Part shown: positions 22,225 through 30,004 of the stretch, in pieces | How positions within the stretch are numbered: the first letter of the stretch is position 1 | How the letters are laid out: every line of letters starts with the position of its first letter | Virus record (IMG/VR): IMGVR_UViG_3300006166_000005 | Location: 1 to 31,271 of that record | DNA length: 31,271 nucleotides | Strand: one strand, 5' to 3' | Source of the DNA: a virus | Notes under the pieces: generated by a model | Databases searched by the model: none | The model's input: only the letters and a program-made list of their open reading frames with translations | What the model was told of the DNA's origin: nothing | Program-made: the position numbers and the translations under genes

Positions 22225-23109
22225 ATGACGATACCTCATATTGCACTACCAGAATCAAGTGTACCTATAATCCATGTTAATGGGACAGGTATACCTTTGA
22301 TACGTACTAATTATATGAGGCAACCTAATATACGACCATTAGGTAATGTATATGTGGCTGATTTACGTGGTTGGATGGTAGCACCACCAACAACTAATGG
22401 AATAGATCCACCAGTAGTAATATATGCAGGTACACCTATCGTTGATATGCCTGGTTGTGTTGCCATACACAAAGAGAATTTAAAGAATAGATCACGCAAT
22501 AAGATGCTGGTCAATGATGACCCTAAAGGTAACGTGGTCTTATGTGATGCAGGTATGCCATACTACCAGCCACCTAACTACGATGCTAGATCATTAACAT
22601 GGGAGACCATTACACCTGATCAACCAGAGCAAGACGAGGGTGTAGATACAGGTGATCCAGATCTAAGCACACCAGAGACACCAGAAGCACCTGATACATC
22701 TCAACCCTCTGGAGAGATAGAATGTCCTCCACCTAATGCCAGACGTATAGGTGACAGGAATCAGAAGGGTGATGAGCAAGTTAAAGAATATAAACTAACA
22801 CCTGACGGTAAAATCTGTGAGACTATCTGGGAGCCTGTACCAGCAGTGGAACAATTCCTCCCATCAGCAGGTGTTGTAACAACCACTGCAACCATTGCTA
22901 CTGTGGCAACTGCATCTGCCCTATTTGCCAAACCCCTAGCAGATCTTTTGCTGAAGGCTGTGAAGCCTGTGATAAAGAAGGTGATGGACGCTGTAAAGAA
23001 GAAACTGGGGAAAGTTGAACGCCGTCCGAGTTTATCTGAGAAGAGGACTCTTGATTATCGGGAGAAACGGGGACTACCTCCTCTGAAGAAGCCGAAGAAG
23101 AAGGGTTAA
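22225..23109 (+). CDS. Hypothetical protein, possible virion component, 294 aa
   Basis: The N-terminal 120 residues are beta-rich (VPIIHVNGTGIPLIRTNYMRQ, VYVADLRGWMV, VVIYAGTPIVDMPGC). An acidic Pro/Glu/Asp/Thr linker (about 130-165) and a short domain follow. Residues about 213-236 form a hydrophobic segment (AGVVTTTATIATVATASALFA), followed by a strongly basic Lys/Arg tail. The pattern suggests an anchored or virion-associated protein and is one I recall from T4-like cyanophages without a function. A TTAAATA at 22206-22212 and a TATATAG before the ATG could be promoter parts. Its last 212 bases are antisense to the converging reverse-strand gene. Confidence 0.75.
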   Translation: MTIPHIALPESSVPIIHVNGTGIPLIRTNYMRQPNIRPLGNVYVADLRGWMVAPPTTNGIDPPVVIYAGTPIVDMPGCVAIHKENLKNRSRNKMLVNDDPKGNVVLCDAGMPYYQPPNYDARSLTWETITPDQPEQDEGVDTGDPDLSTPETPEAPDTSQPSGEIECPPPNARRIGDRNQKGDEQVKEYKLTPDGKICETIWEPVPAVEQFLPSAGVVTTTATIATVATASALFAKPLADLLLKAVKPVIKKVMDAVKKKLGKVERRPSLSEKRTLDYREKRGLPPLKKPKKKG

Positions 23110-23941
23110 CCCAAGTAGGTTTAGGTAACTGATGCTCATGCGGTACCAGAGTACCACCTGGTGCTGTTACTACAACGTCAGCACATACACTATGGTATGG
23201 AGATGCTGGATGGAACATGATGCCAGCTTTCTTGAGCTCACCACAGTTTTTGAGACGAGCCAACTCGAAGTCTAATCTCTTGTTAGATACTAACTGAGTT
23301 TGCATAGCAATCTGTTGAGCAGCAGCCTCATGGCACTGCTTAACTAACTTCCTGTTCAGGGGTATTGATAGTGTTGCAGAGAGACCAGCGTTGAATGACT
23401 GGTTAGCAGACATGTCAGTCCTTATTGGTTTGTACCACGTAGGTGTCATGGTACCACCACTATTAACTACGTCAGGCACACCATCAGCACCGTCTATATC
23501 CATCTCGATCTGCATGTCTTCACCATCTGGGAACCATCTAGTCCCATCTGCTTTAGTCCTTGTGTCATACCAATCTTCCCAAGGATAGTTTTTAACTGTG
23601 ACTGTCTGTTTGGTAGTCTTACCTGTAGTATCAGTCATGTTATATTGTGGTTCATTATAAAAATCGACCCAAGGATCTTTCCGAGAGTCGGCAAACTGCA
23701 CGTAGGGAGTTAGGTTAAAGGTACTACCCTGACACTGCACACCACCACCATAGGTGTTGGTTATGTATGGACCTTGTAAAACTTGTATTGCCTGGTTCGT
23801 TACTGAGCCAGAAGAGTTCGCAATCGGGTTCGCTGTTGCACTAACACCACCAACACCTTCTGCTCTTGAGGGTAAGCATTGGACACTGAGAAGTGCTGCA
23901 ATTACTGGGTAAACGTACTTGTTGTGTCGGTCACGCTTTTT
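22898..23941 (-). CDS. Hypothetical exported protein, reverse strand, start codon not identifiable (about 347 aa)
   Basis: An open reverse frame ends at 22898. The product region carries a basic n-region (KKRDRHNKY), a hydrophobic stretch (VYPVIAALLSV) and a likely signal-peptidase site (SRA then EG). A beta-rich body follows (GGVSATANPIANSSGSVTNQAIQVLQGPYITNTYGGG) with several Cys, then a Ser/Gln/Pro-rich tail. No ATG, GTG or TTG exists in frame near the signal peptide; 23941 is the Lys where the plausible n-region begins. An ATT at 23902-23900 overlaps the upstream stop, and a frame change from the gene at 23902-24369 is another possibility. The tail overlaps the forward gene by 212 bases. 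Function is unknown. Confidence 0.65.
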   Translation of the reverse strand, partial: KKRDRHNKYVYPVIAALLSVQCLPSRAEGVGGVSATANPIANSSGSVTNQAIQVLQGPYITNTYGGGVQCQGSTFNLTPYVQFADSRKDPWVDFYNEPQYNMTDTTGKTTKQTVTVKNYPWEDWYDTRTKADGTRWFPDGEDMQIEMDIDGADGVPDVVNSGGTMTPTWYKPIRTDMSANQSFNAGLSATLSIPLNRKLVKQCHEAAAQQIAMQTQLVSNKRLDFELARLKNCGELKKAGIMFHPASPYHSVCADVVVTAPGGTLVPHEHQLPKPTWVNPSSSASSEEVVPVSPDNQESSSQINSDGVQLSPVSSLQRPSPSLSQASQPSAKDLLGVWQIGQMQLPQ

Positions 23942-24369
23942 ACGGTGGTGACTCTTTGTATCAGGGTTTGGTTGGTCATACCTGGTCCTTGATAACTCTG
24001 TACGAATTGAAAGGCATCCCCTGGAGTCGTTATCGTGAACGCTCCGTTGTTGCTGAAGTCCAGATTGTCGAATGAAGAGGTTACGGTACCAGTTATGGCA
24101 CCTTCTCCCGATCCCACCGACGGTGCTACTGTCACGGTTGATGTATTCACGTTGGGGTTGAGTGCTTCTCCGTCGTTGGATATGCCTACCCCTGACACTG
24201 TATATTCCCATCCTGTTCTAAAATCAATTGAGTTAATCGTCTCTGTTATGGTAGACTCCGTTTCCGTATGGCTCGTCATAGAACCTTGTTGGAAGTTTGG
24301 TACCACGGGGACTGCATGAGCAGCAGTGCCCCCGAAACTAAGCAGTAGTAGTACTAAAACTCGTTTCAT
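23902..24369 (-). CDS. Hypothetical secreted protein, reverse strand, 155 aa
   Basis: The product starts with a clear signal peptide (MKRVLVLLLLSFGGTAAHA then VP). The mature part is Thr/Ser-rich and beta-like, with SHTETESTITETINSIDF and FQFVQSYQGPGMTNQTLIQRVTTVKSVTDTTSTFTQ. There are no Cys residues in the mature part and no recognised enzymatic motif. An AGGA ribosome-binding site is upstream. Its end runs in frame +1 relative to the next reverse gene, whose frame is open through the overlap. It is likely an exported or virion-surface protein. The family is unknown to me beyond a general likeness to other cyanophage exported proteins. Confidence 0.75.
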   Translation of the reverse strand: MKRVLVLLLLSFGGTAAHAVPVVPNFQQGSMTSHTETESTITETINSIDFRTGWEYTVSGVGISNDGEALNPNVNTSTVTVAPSVGSGEGAITGTVTSSFDNLDFSNNGAFTITTPGDAFQFVQSYQGPGMTNQTLIQRVTTVKSVTDTTSTFTQ

Positions 24370-24380
24370 TATGTAGCATC

Positions 24381-24890
24381 CTAGCGTATGGTTACTTCTG
24401 TAACAAACTGTCCCGTAGCCGAAGTGCCAGCCCCACCAGCTGTTATCGCCATAGCACCTGCTGAAGTTATGGTACCAGCCAAGGAACCAGCACTACCAGG
24501 GGCAGTCGATACTATGTTGGAGTAACCTTGTACGTCTCCTACGTCAGCAGCAGTAGTAACTATGGAGTCACCTAATGAGACTGACTGAGTAAATGAGTAT
24601 GCATTTCCTTGAGTTGTCTGTGCTGCATCAGGTAGAGCAAATGTAGCTGCTCCTGATGTGGCAACAGATTGTATACCACCTAGGTCACTAGTGGCACTAC
24701 CACCTGACGGTGTAATTGTTGTTGAGACACCAGATCCACTGGTACTATATGTATTTGCTGACCGTGAAACCTGTGTATAACCCGCATCCACTTGGAGTTG
24801 TGTCGAGCTACTAAGTCTATGAGTCAGATCGGCACGTGCTGCGGTGCCACTCATCAAAATCATTCCAAAAAGCAATATTGCTTTTTTCAT
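24381..24890 (-). CDS. Hypothetical secreted Ser/Thr/Ala/Gly-rich protein, reverse strand, 169 aa
   Basis: A signal peptide (MKKAILLFGMILMSGTAARA then DL) leads to a low-complexity beta-type mature part rich in Ser, Thr, Gly and Ala (LSSSTQLQVDAGYTQVSRSANTY, GGSATSDLGGIQ, SAGSLAGTITSAGAMAITAGGAGTSATGQF). The composition is typical of fibre-like or repetitive surface proteins; curlin-like or autotransporter-like folds are possible but no repeat unit is clear. It is the first gene of the reverse-strand set and follows a CTAAATA late-promoter motif on the same strand. Confidence 0.75.
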   Translation of the reverse strand: MKKAILLFGMILMSGTAARADLTHRLSSSTQLQVDAGYTQVSRSANTYSTSGSGVSTTITPSGGSATSDLGGIQSVATSGAATFALPDAAQTTQGNAYSFTQSVSLGDSIVTTAADVGDVQGYSNIVSTAPGSAGSLAGTITSAGAMAITAGGAGTSATGQFVTEVTIR

Positions 24891-24900
24891 TATTCCTAAG

Positions 24901-24914
24901 TAGAAGTACTTCTA
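24901..24914. repeat. 14-bp perfect palindrome in the divergent gap
   Basis: TAGAAGTACTTCTA is its own reverse complement, between the reverse-strand start at 24890 and the late-promoter motif at 24913-24919. It could be an operator or a hairpin in the reverse transcript 5' region. Confidence 0.5.
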
Positions 24915-24919
24915 TTTAG
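24913..24919 (-). promoter_or_regulatory. Candidate late promoter, reverse strand, CTAAATA
   Basis: Reverse-strand CTAAATA lies 22 bases before the ATG of the secreted-protein gene. Its use of the same motif and spacing as at 506 and 21282 supports a shared late-promoter variant. Confidence 0.5.
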
Positions 24920-24984
24920 CAATTAAGACATGTAACGAATGTACTACTTCGGATACCACTACATGTAGTTTTCCACAGGTGTGC

Positions 24985-24992
24985 TATAAATA
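24985..24992 (+). promoter_or_regulatory. Late promoter of hsp20, exact TATAAATA
   Basis: TATAAATA matches the T4 late consensus in full and lies 56 bases before the hsp20 ATG, with a hairpin between. The gap 24891-25048 thus holds divergent late promoters: CTAAATA leftward and this one rightward. Confidence 0.65.
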
Positions 24993-24994
24993 GA

Positions 24995-25017
24995 TGTGGT
25001 TGCCTTCGGGGACCACA
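24995..25017 (+). promoter_or_regulatory. 5' UTR stem-loop of hsp20
   Basis: TGTGGT (24995-25000) pairs with ACCACA (25012-25017). An inner CC/GG pair closes a UUCG tetraloop, with a small internal loop between. It lies about where the transcript from 24985 should begin, so it may protect the mRNA 5' end. A heat-sensor role is possible for an hsp20 leader but is not shown; the GGAGG at about 25037 lies outside the stem. Confidence 0.55.
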
Positions 25018-25048
25018 CAATACAAACTCGCTCAATGGAGGAGCTATC

Positions 25049-25480
25049 ATGTCTAAGATACAGAGATACCGTGCAGCTGATTTACCACAGCTGATGGATA
25101 AGATTTTTACTAACTCGTTAGGGTTGGATGATTACTTCGAGAACTTCAATGCATTAGAAGCTCAGAATTATCCACCCTTTAATATTGTACACATAAACAA
25201 TCACGAGTCTAGGTTGGAGGTTGCACTAGCAGGATTTAAGAAGGAGGAAGTTAATGTCTACACCGAGTATGGAAAACTCCATGTCGAGGGCACTAAAGAT
25301 ACCCCTGACGAAGAGGAGACGTTTATCCACAGAGGATTGGCGAAGAGAAGTTTCCAGAGGGCATGGACAATCGCAGAAGACACCCACGTCACAGACGTTA
25401 CCTTCGATAACGGACTCCTCGTTGTCAAGTTAGGTAAGGTGATACCAGAGCATCATGCTAGGAAGGATTATCTCTCATAG
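25049..25480 (+). CDS. hsp20: Small heat-shock protein Hsp20
   Basis: Hsp20 proteins are ATP-independent holdases with an alpha-crystallin domain. The 143-residue product has an N-terminal DYFENFNALE stretch near residue 30, then the crystallin domain (about 43-130) with PFNIVHINNHESRLEVALAGFKKEEVNVY, LHVEG and the FQRAWTIAEDTHVTDVTFDNGLLVVKL signature including an NGLL-type motif. The family's C-terminal IxI motif is not clear. A GGAGGA ribosome-binding site precedes the ATG and a full late promoter is at 24985. T4-like cyanophages often carry such genes, perhaps for virion assembly. Confidence 0.95.
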   Translation: MSKIQRYRAADLPQLMDKIFTNSLGLDDYFENFNALEAQNYPPFNIVHINNHESRLEVALAGFKKEEVNVYTEYGKLHVEGTKDTPDEEETFIHRGLAKRSFQRAWTIAEDTHVTDVTFDNGLLVVKLGKVIPEHHARKDYLS

Positions 25481-25502
25481 ATATTAGAGATGTCATTCAA
25501 CT

Positions 25503-25682
25503 ATGAAGACTGGAGATGCACTAGGGCACCCCCTTTTCCTTATGCCAGTGATGCTACTGGGAATAATAGCCCTGATCGAGGGGCTTCATACCTCTGCTCA
25601 CCTACACATGAAGATAGATGCTAACGCATACTGTAGAAATAATGCTGAGTGGGTAGAGAAAAATACAAGTGGTGAATACTAA
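25503..25682 (+). CDS. Small hypothetical membrane protein, 59 aa
   Basis: An ATG frame of 59 codons runs to TAA 25680-25682. It has a hydrophobic helix (about residues 10-26, PLFLMPVMLLGIIALIE), then a His-rich segment (HTSAHLHMK) and a polar tail with ANAYCRNNAEW. A 43-codon frame at 25490-25621 overlaps in another phase and looks less like a protein. It lies between hsp20 and a terminator. Function is unknown; a lysis or envelope role would be a guess. Confidence 0.62.
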   Translation: MKTGDALGHPLFLMPVMLLGIIALIEGLHTSAHLHMKIDANAYCRNNAEWVEKNTSGEY

Positions 25683-25701
25683 CATATATAATACACAATA
25701 G

Positions 25702-25725
25702 AAGAGACCCCAAGGGTCTCTTTTT
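25702..25725 (+). terminator. Rho-independent terminator after the hsp20 unit
   Basis: AGAGACCC (25703-25710) pairs with GGGTCTCT (25714-25721), with loop CAA and a following T-run to 25725. The stem is identical to that of the gp23 terminator at 468-493. It would end the hsp20 late transcript. Confidence 0.92.
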
Positions 25726-25739
25726 GTTTGGAGATCACC

Positions 25740-25982
25740 ATGAACATGTATGTAAATCTGTGTCCTGCCATGAGCGAGAAGAAGGACACCTTGACAGTTG
25801 ACATCCCACCAGAGTATACTGATGAGTTCAACCAGATGGTACACATCCTCGCTGAAGAAAAGAATATCACTGCTCGACGTGCTTTCGTTGATATGGTGAA
25901 GTTTACCTTTGATAACTTAATGGAGAAAGACTATGAGCGTAAAGGTCGTAAGAATGCAAAACGGAGAGGACGTAGTAGCTGA
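25740..25982 (+). CDS. Small hypothetical protein, 80 aa
   Basis: The ATG at 25740 has a GGAGA box at 25730-25734. A TTG in frame at 25728 was rejected because it lies within the same ribosome-binding region. The product begins MNMYVNLCPAMSEKKDTLTVDIPPEYTDEFNQ, has a helical middle (LAEEKNITARRAFVDMVKFTFDNLM), and ends in a basic tail rich in Arg and Lys. A short strand followed by helices and a basic tail suggests nucleic-acid binding, perhaps ribbon-helix-helix-like, but this is only inferred. It overlaps the next gene by 50 bases. Confidence 0.68.
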   Translation: MNMYVNLCPAMSEKKDTLTVDIPPEYTDEFNQMVHILAEEKNITARRAFVDMVKFTFDNLMEKDYERKGRKNAKRRGRSS

Positions 25983-26343
25983 CGTAAAGGAGATCCGTCC
26001 TGAGTCAGGTAAGTCTGCCATTGCATATGAGTTTATCGATGCTTTCGTTGTGCAACTTCTTAGATCAACTGAGGATATGTTTAATGAAGAGGTTGAGGTA
26101 CCGATGGATGAGTTGGGTAACATTCAATTAGAATTTTTTCCTTGGTCACCATTGGCAACAGGCCGAAACATTGTTACACTGTATTCAGTGGTAGCAATCT
26201 CTGATCCTCATACTAATGTAATAGAGGGTTGGCAGACGGCAATAGAGAAGTACAAATCATTAACTAAAGACGATGCTAAAATTGATCATACTCAAACACC
26301 ACCCGACAACCTATTTGTTGGGGAAGATAACGGAGATGGATGA
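25933..26343 (+). CDS. Hypothetical protein with Sm-like N-terminal pattern, 136 aa
   Basis: The product opens VKVVRMQNGEDVVADVKEI, then has DAFVVQLLRSTED, a FFPWSPLATG turn and NIVTLYSVVAIS, and a helical C-terminus rich in Lys and Asp. The order parallels the protein at 4267 (MKSGETILG, then WMMFSDEEFY, then VVTVAPMS), suggesting paralogs with a small beta-barrel. The start overlaps the upstream gene by 50 bases, so Met8 at 25954 is an alternative start. No function is known. Its neighbours are gp43 and two other small genes. Confidence 0.7.
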   Translation: MSVKVVRMQNGEDVVADVKEIRPESGKSAIAYEFIDAFVVQLLRSTEDMFNEEVEVPMDELGNIQLEFFPWSPLATGRNIVTLYSVVAISDPHTNVIEGWQTAIEKYKSLTKDDAKIDHTQTPPDNLFVGEDNGDG

Positions 26344-26518
26344 GGAGCCTAGTCTTCTTATTGAGAATTGTTACTATGTGACACCAGAGGGTAACCTTGA
26401 GGAGTATCCTTTACATAGCAGTCAACGTGACATCTTCTTGACATCTGACGATGTTATGACTATGATGGATCCATCCTTGACGGTAACCAAGTTGTACGAG
26501 ACAGCAATCAGTGAGTAG
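26336..26518 (+). CDS. Small hypothetical protein, 60 aa
   Basis: The ATG overlaps the previous gene's last codons by 8 bases and a GGGGAAG box lies about 10 bases upstream. The product starts MDEEPSLLIENCYYVTPEGNLEEYPLHSSQ and continues with an acidic helical part. It is soluble, with no recognised family. It overlaps the GTG start of gp43 by 8 bases, so it is translationally coupled to the polymerase. The frame is open upstream to 26273, but that would overlap the previous gene by 71 bases. Confidence 0.65.
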   Translation: MDEEPSLLIENCYYVTPEGNLEEYPLHSSQRDIFLTSDDVMTMMDPSLTVTKLYETAISE

Positions 26519-29000
26519 TTTCTATACTAACCTTTGTTTATTGGGTGATGACATCCTATACCGTGGGTATGAGGATGGAGAACCTGTGCAGTATAGAGAG
26601 AAGTCAAAGCCAGTAATGTATCTGGTACCTGATGCTCAATCAAAACCTTCCAAGTATAAAACTCTGGATGGTAGGAAGGCATACCCGAAGCAATTCGACG
26701 GTGCTAGAGAGGCACGTGACTTCCTTAGACAGTATGAGAATGCTGCTGGTCTAGAGGTGCATGGGTATGAGAGATTCTTGTACCAACATGTTGCTCAGAA
26801 GTTTCCTTCTGATGTAGATTATGACATGACCAAGATGAAGATCTATACGATTGACATTGAGGTCGCATGTGAGAATGGTTTCCCTGATGTAGAAGCATCT
26901 GCTGAGGAGATGCTATGCATTACCATTAAGGATTTCAATAGTAAGAAGATTGTCACGTGGGGTACACGTGAGTATACATCTAAGCATGAGTATCGTGTCT
27001 TCTGGACTGAGGCAGAGATGCTTGAGGACTTTGTAGGATGGTGGGTAAAGAATACCCCTGATATTATTACAGGATGGAACTGTAACCTCTATGACATACC
27101 TTATATCTGTCGTAGGATAGAGAGAATACTAGGAGAGAAGTGGAAGAAGTCTCTGTCACCTTGGAAGAGGGTATATGACAGGGAGATTGTCATTCAAGGA
27201 CGTAAGAATATTGCGTATGAGATTACAGGTGTAAATATACTTGACTATCTTGACCTTTATAAGAAGTTTACTTACACCAACCAAGAGTCTTATAGACTAG
27301 ACCATATAGCTATGGTAGAATTGGATGATGCTAAGTTAGATCACTCACAGTATGAAAACTTTAAAGATTTCTATACTAATGACTGGGATCGCTTTGTAGA
27401 ATACAACATACATGACGTTGATCTTGTTGACCGTCTGGAAGATAAGATGAAACTCGTTGAGTTGTGTGTCGCTATGGCATATGATGCTAAGGTTAATTTC
27501 ACAGACGTGTATTCACAGGTGAGAGTCTGGGACACACTGATATATAATGACCTTAGTAAGATCAATGTAGTAGTCCCACCGAAAAGTAAAACAAAGAAAG
27601 ATGACAAATACGCAGGAGCATATGTCAAGGAACCAGTCCCTGGCATCTATGATTGGGTGGTCAGTTTTGACCTTAACAGTCTGTACCCTCACCTTATCAT
27701 GCAGTACAACATCTCCCCAGAAACCCTCTGTGATAGAAGACACGCCACTGCCACAGTTGAAGGACTGCTCAACAGAAAAGTTAGGATCGATGGAGATTTT
27801 GCAGTGTGTGCCAATGGAGCACAATATCGTAAAGACATCCACGGATTCCTTCCTCAAATGATGCAACGCATCTATGATGAGAGGACAATATATAAAAAGA
27901 AGATGCTTAAGGCTAAGCAAGAGTATGAAACCAACCCAACCGACCAACTCAGAAGAGACATTGCTAAGTTTAATAATGTCCAGATGGCAAGAAAGATCCA
28001 ACTTAACTCTGCCTATGGTGCAATCGGTAACCAATACTTCAGGTATTACAATCTTGCGAACGCTGAAGCGATTACCCTCAGTGGACAAGTCGCAATCCGA
28101 TGGATCGAAAACAAAGTAAACATTTATTTAAACAAAGTATTAAACACAGAGGAGAAAGATTATGTCATTGCTAGTGATACCGATTCTATTTACCTTAATC
28201 TTGGTCCTCTGGTACAAGCTGTATTCCCCAGTGGAGAGAAGGACGATCAGAGTACACTTAGTTTCCTTAAAAAGGTGTGCGATGTGGAACTTGATCGCTA
28301 TATTGAGGGTGCTTATGAAGAAATGGCAACCTATGTAAACGCATATGATCAGAAGATGGTCATGAAGCGTGAGAATATAGCAAACAAAGGTATATGGACA
28401 GCGAAGAAGAGATATATTTTAAACGTATGGAATAGTGAGGGTGTCCAGTATGAGAAACCTAAACTAAAGATGATGGGTATAGAGGCAGTGAAGTCTTCTA
28501 CACCTGCACCATGTCGTACTGCTATTAAGGAAGCACTTAACGTCATCATGACTGGTAGTGAGCAAGCAACTCAGAAATATATTGCAGACTTCCGAAAGAA
28601 ATTTGAAGCAATGACCCCAGAGGAAGTAGCATTCCCACGTGGTTGTAATAATATAGCAAAGAATACATCCACTGCTACCATATATGGTAAGGGATGTCCC
28701 ATGCATGTCAGAGGTGCTCTATTATATAACTTCTACATTAAGAAGAGGAAGTTACATCATAAGTATCCAATCATACAAGAGGGTGAGAAGATCAAATACA
28801 TACATCTTCGGACACCTAATAAGATTAATGAGAATATAATCTCATTCTTCCAGACTCTTCCATCAGAATTTGGGCTTGACGAATCCATCGACTATGACCT
28901 ACAATTTGAGAAGAGTTTCCTTGCTCCCTTGAAAGCTATCCTTGATACAATAGGTTGGAAGGCAGAGAAACTAAACACATTAGAAGCACTTTGGTCATGA
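26511..29000 (+). CDS. 43: DNA polymerase gp43
   Basis: gp43 is the family B replicative polymerase with 3'-5' exonuclease. The product is 829 residues (T4: 898). The exonuclease motif is DIE at 115-117 ([15 protein letters not shown]), with [12 protein letters not shown] near 180 as the second exo motif. Polymerase motif A is DLNSLYPHL near 385, motif [14 protein letters not shown] near 493, and motif C ASDTDSIY near 548. The start codon is GTG at 26511; the next in-frame Met is residue 36, which would lose the conserved [16 protein letters not shown] start. It overlaps the preceding gene by 8 bases and uvsX by 4. Confidence 0.97.
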   Translation: MSSFYTNLCLLGDDILYRGYEDGEPVQYREKSKPVMYLVPDAQSKPSKYKTLDGRKAYPKQFDGAREARDFLRQYENAAGLEVHGYERFLYQHVAQKFPSDVDYDMTKMKIYTIDIEVACENGFPDVEASAEEMLCITIKDFNSKKIVTWGTREYTSKHEYRVFWTEAEMLEDFVGWWVKNTPDIITGWNCNLYDIPYICRRIERILGEKWKKSLSPWKRVYDREIVIQGRKNIAYEITGVNILDYLDLYKKFTYTNQESYRLDHIAMVELDDAKLDHSQYENFKDFYTNDWDRFVEYNIHDVDLVDRLEDKMKLVELCVAMAYDAKVNFTDVYSQVRVWDTLIYNDLSKINVVVPPKSKTKKDDKYAGAYVKEPVPGIYDWVVSFDLNSLYPHLIMQYNISPETLCDRRHATATVEGLLNRKVRIDGDFAVCANGAQYRKDIHGFLPQMMQRIYDERTIYKKKMLKAKQEYETNPTDQLRRDIAKFNNVQMARKIQLNSAYGAIGNQYFRYYNLANAEAITLSGQVAIRWIENKVNIYLNKVLNTEEKDYVIASDTDSIYLNLGPLVQAVFPSGEKDDQSTLSFLKKVCDVELDRYIEGAYEEMATYVNAYDQKMVMKRENIANKGIWTAKKRYILNVWNSEGVQYEKPKLKMMGIEAVKSSTPAPCRTAIKEALNVIMTGSEQATQKYIADFRKKFEAMTPEEVAFPRGCNNIAKNTSTATIYGKGCPMHVRGALLYNFYIKKRKLHHKYPIIQEGEKIKYIHLRTPNKINENIISFFQTLPSEFGLDESIDYDLQFEKSFLAPLKAILDTIGWKAEKLNTLEALWS

Positions 29001-30004
29001 GTTTTTTAAAAGATATAGTCAAGGAGATTGACAATGAATACGCTGCTGTCGTTAGTGATGGTGTCGCTGCTGGTGACACAAGTGGTTATATCGACACAGG
29101 TTCGTACATCTTTAACGGACTTGTCAGCGGATCTATCAACAAAGGGGTTCCAGGAAACAAAATCACTGCTATTGCAGGTGAATCAAGCACAGGTAAAACG
29201 TTTTTCTGTCTTGGTATTGTACGTCACTTCCTCGAATCTAATCCTGATGGCGGGGTTATTTATTTTGAGTCTGAAAGTGCGATAAGTAAAGACCTGATTG
29301 AGACTAGAGGTATAGACTCCAGTCGTATGATACTGGTACCAGTTAATACTGTCCAAGAGTTTAGGACACAAGCAATCAAAGTGCTTGACAAGTATATGTC
29401 AGAGAAGAATCAACCACCTATGATGATGGTACTTGATTCACTTGGTATGCTATCCACTTCTAAGGAGATGGAAGACAGTGAAGCAGGTAAAGAAACAAGA
29501 GATATGACAAGGGCACAGGTAGTTAAAGCTATCTTCCGTGTGCTAACCCTGAAGTTAGGTAAGGCAAATGTTCCACTAATAGTTACCAACCATACATATG
29601 ATGTGGTGGGTGCATATATGCCCACTAAAGAGATGGGTGGAGGATCAGGTCTTAAGTATGCTGCTTCTAATATCATCTACCTTAGCAAGTCTAAGGAGAA
29701 GGACGGTAAGGAGGTAGTAGGTAATATCATTAGGGCTAAACTTGCTAAGTCAAGGTTAGCGAAAGAGAATTCTCAGGTGTCGGTTCGCTTATATTATGAC
29801 CAACGTGGGTTGGATCGTTACTATGGTCTGTTAGAATTGGGAGAGAAGTATGGAGTCTTCGAACGAAAGGGTAATAGAATTGTCATTGGAAATGATTCTG
29901 TATATCCATCGGTTGTATATAAAGACCCCGAAAAATATATCACCCCCGAAATACTACAAGCACTAGATGAGTGTGCATCAAAAGAGTTTTCCTATGGATC
30001 TTAA
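28997..30004 (+). CDS. uvsX: Recombinase UvsX
   Basis: UvsX is the T4-type RecA homolog for strand exchange and recombination-primed replication. The product is 335 residues (T4: 391). Walker A GESSTGKT is near 61-68, Walker [12 protein letters not shown] near 142-152, and the loop-2-like [11 protein letters not shown] and [11 protein letters not shown] follow near 193-220. The ATG overlaps the gp43 TGA as ATGA, so the start is well set; the frame is open upstream inside gp43 to 28955. The C-terminus is shorter than in T4. It overlaps the next oxygenase by 11 bases. Confidence 0.96.
   Translation: MSFLKDIVKEIDNEYAAVVSDGVAAGDTSGYIDTGSYIFNGLVSGSINKGVPGNKITAIAGESSTGKTFFCLGIVRHFLESNPDGGVIYFESESAISKDLIETRGIDSSRMILVPVNTVQEFRTQAIKVLDKYMSEKNQPPMMMVLDSLGMLSTSKEMEDSEAGKETRDMTRAQVVKAIFRVLTLKLGKANVPLIVTNHTYDVVGAYMPTKEMGGGSGLKYAASNIIYLSKSKEKDGKEVVGNIIRAKLAKSRLAKENSQVSVRLYYDQRGLDRYYGLLELGEKYGVFERKGNRIVIGNDSVYPSVVYKDPEKYITPEILQALDECASKEFSYGS

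Noticed and set aside
27513-28088. Reverse-strand open frame of 191 codons inside gp43
   Set aside because: It lies entirely antisense to conserved polymerase motifs A and B, has no ribosome-binding site and no recognisable composition; it is a shadow of gp43 codon use.
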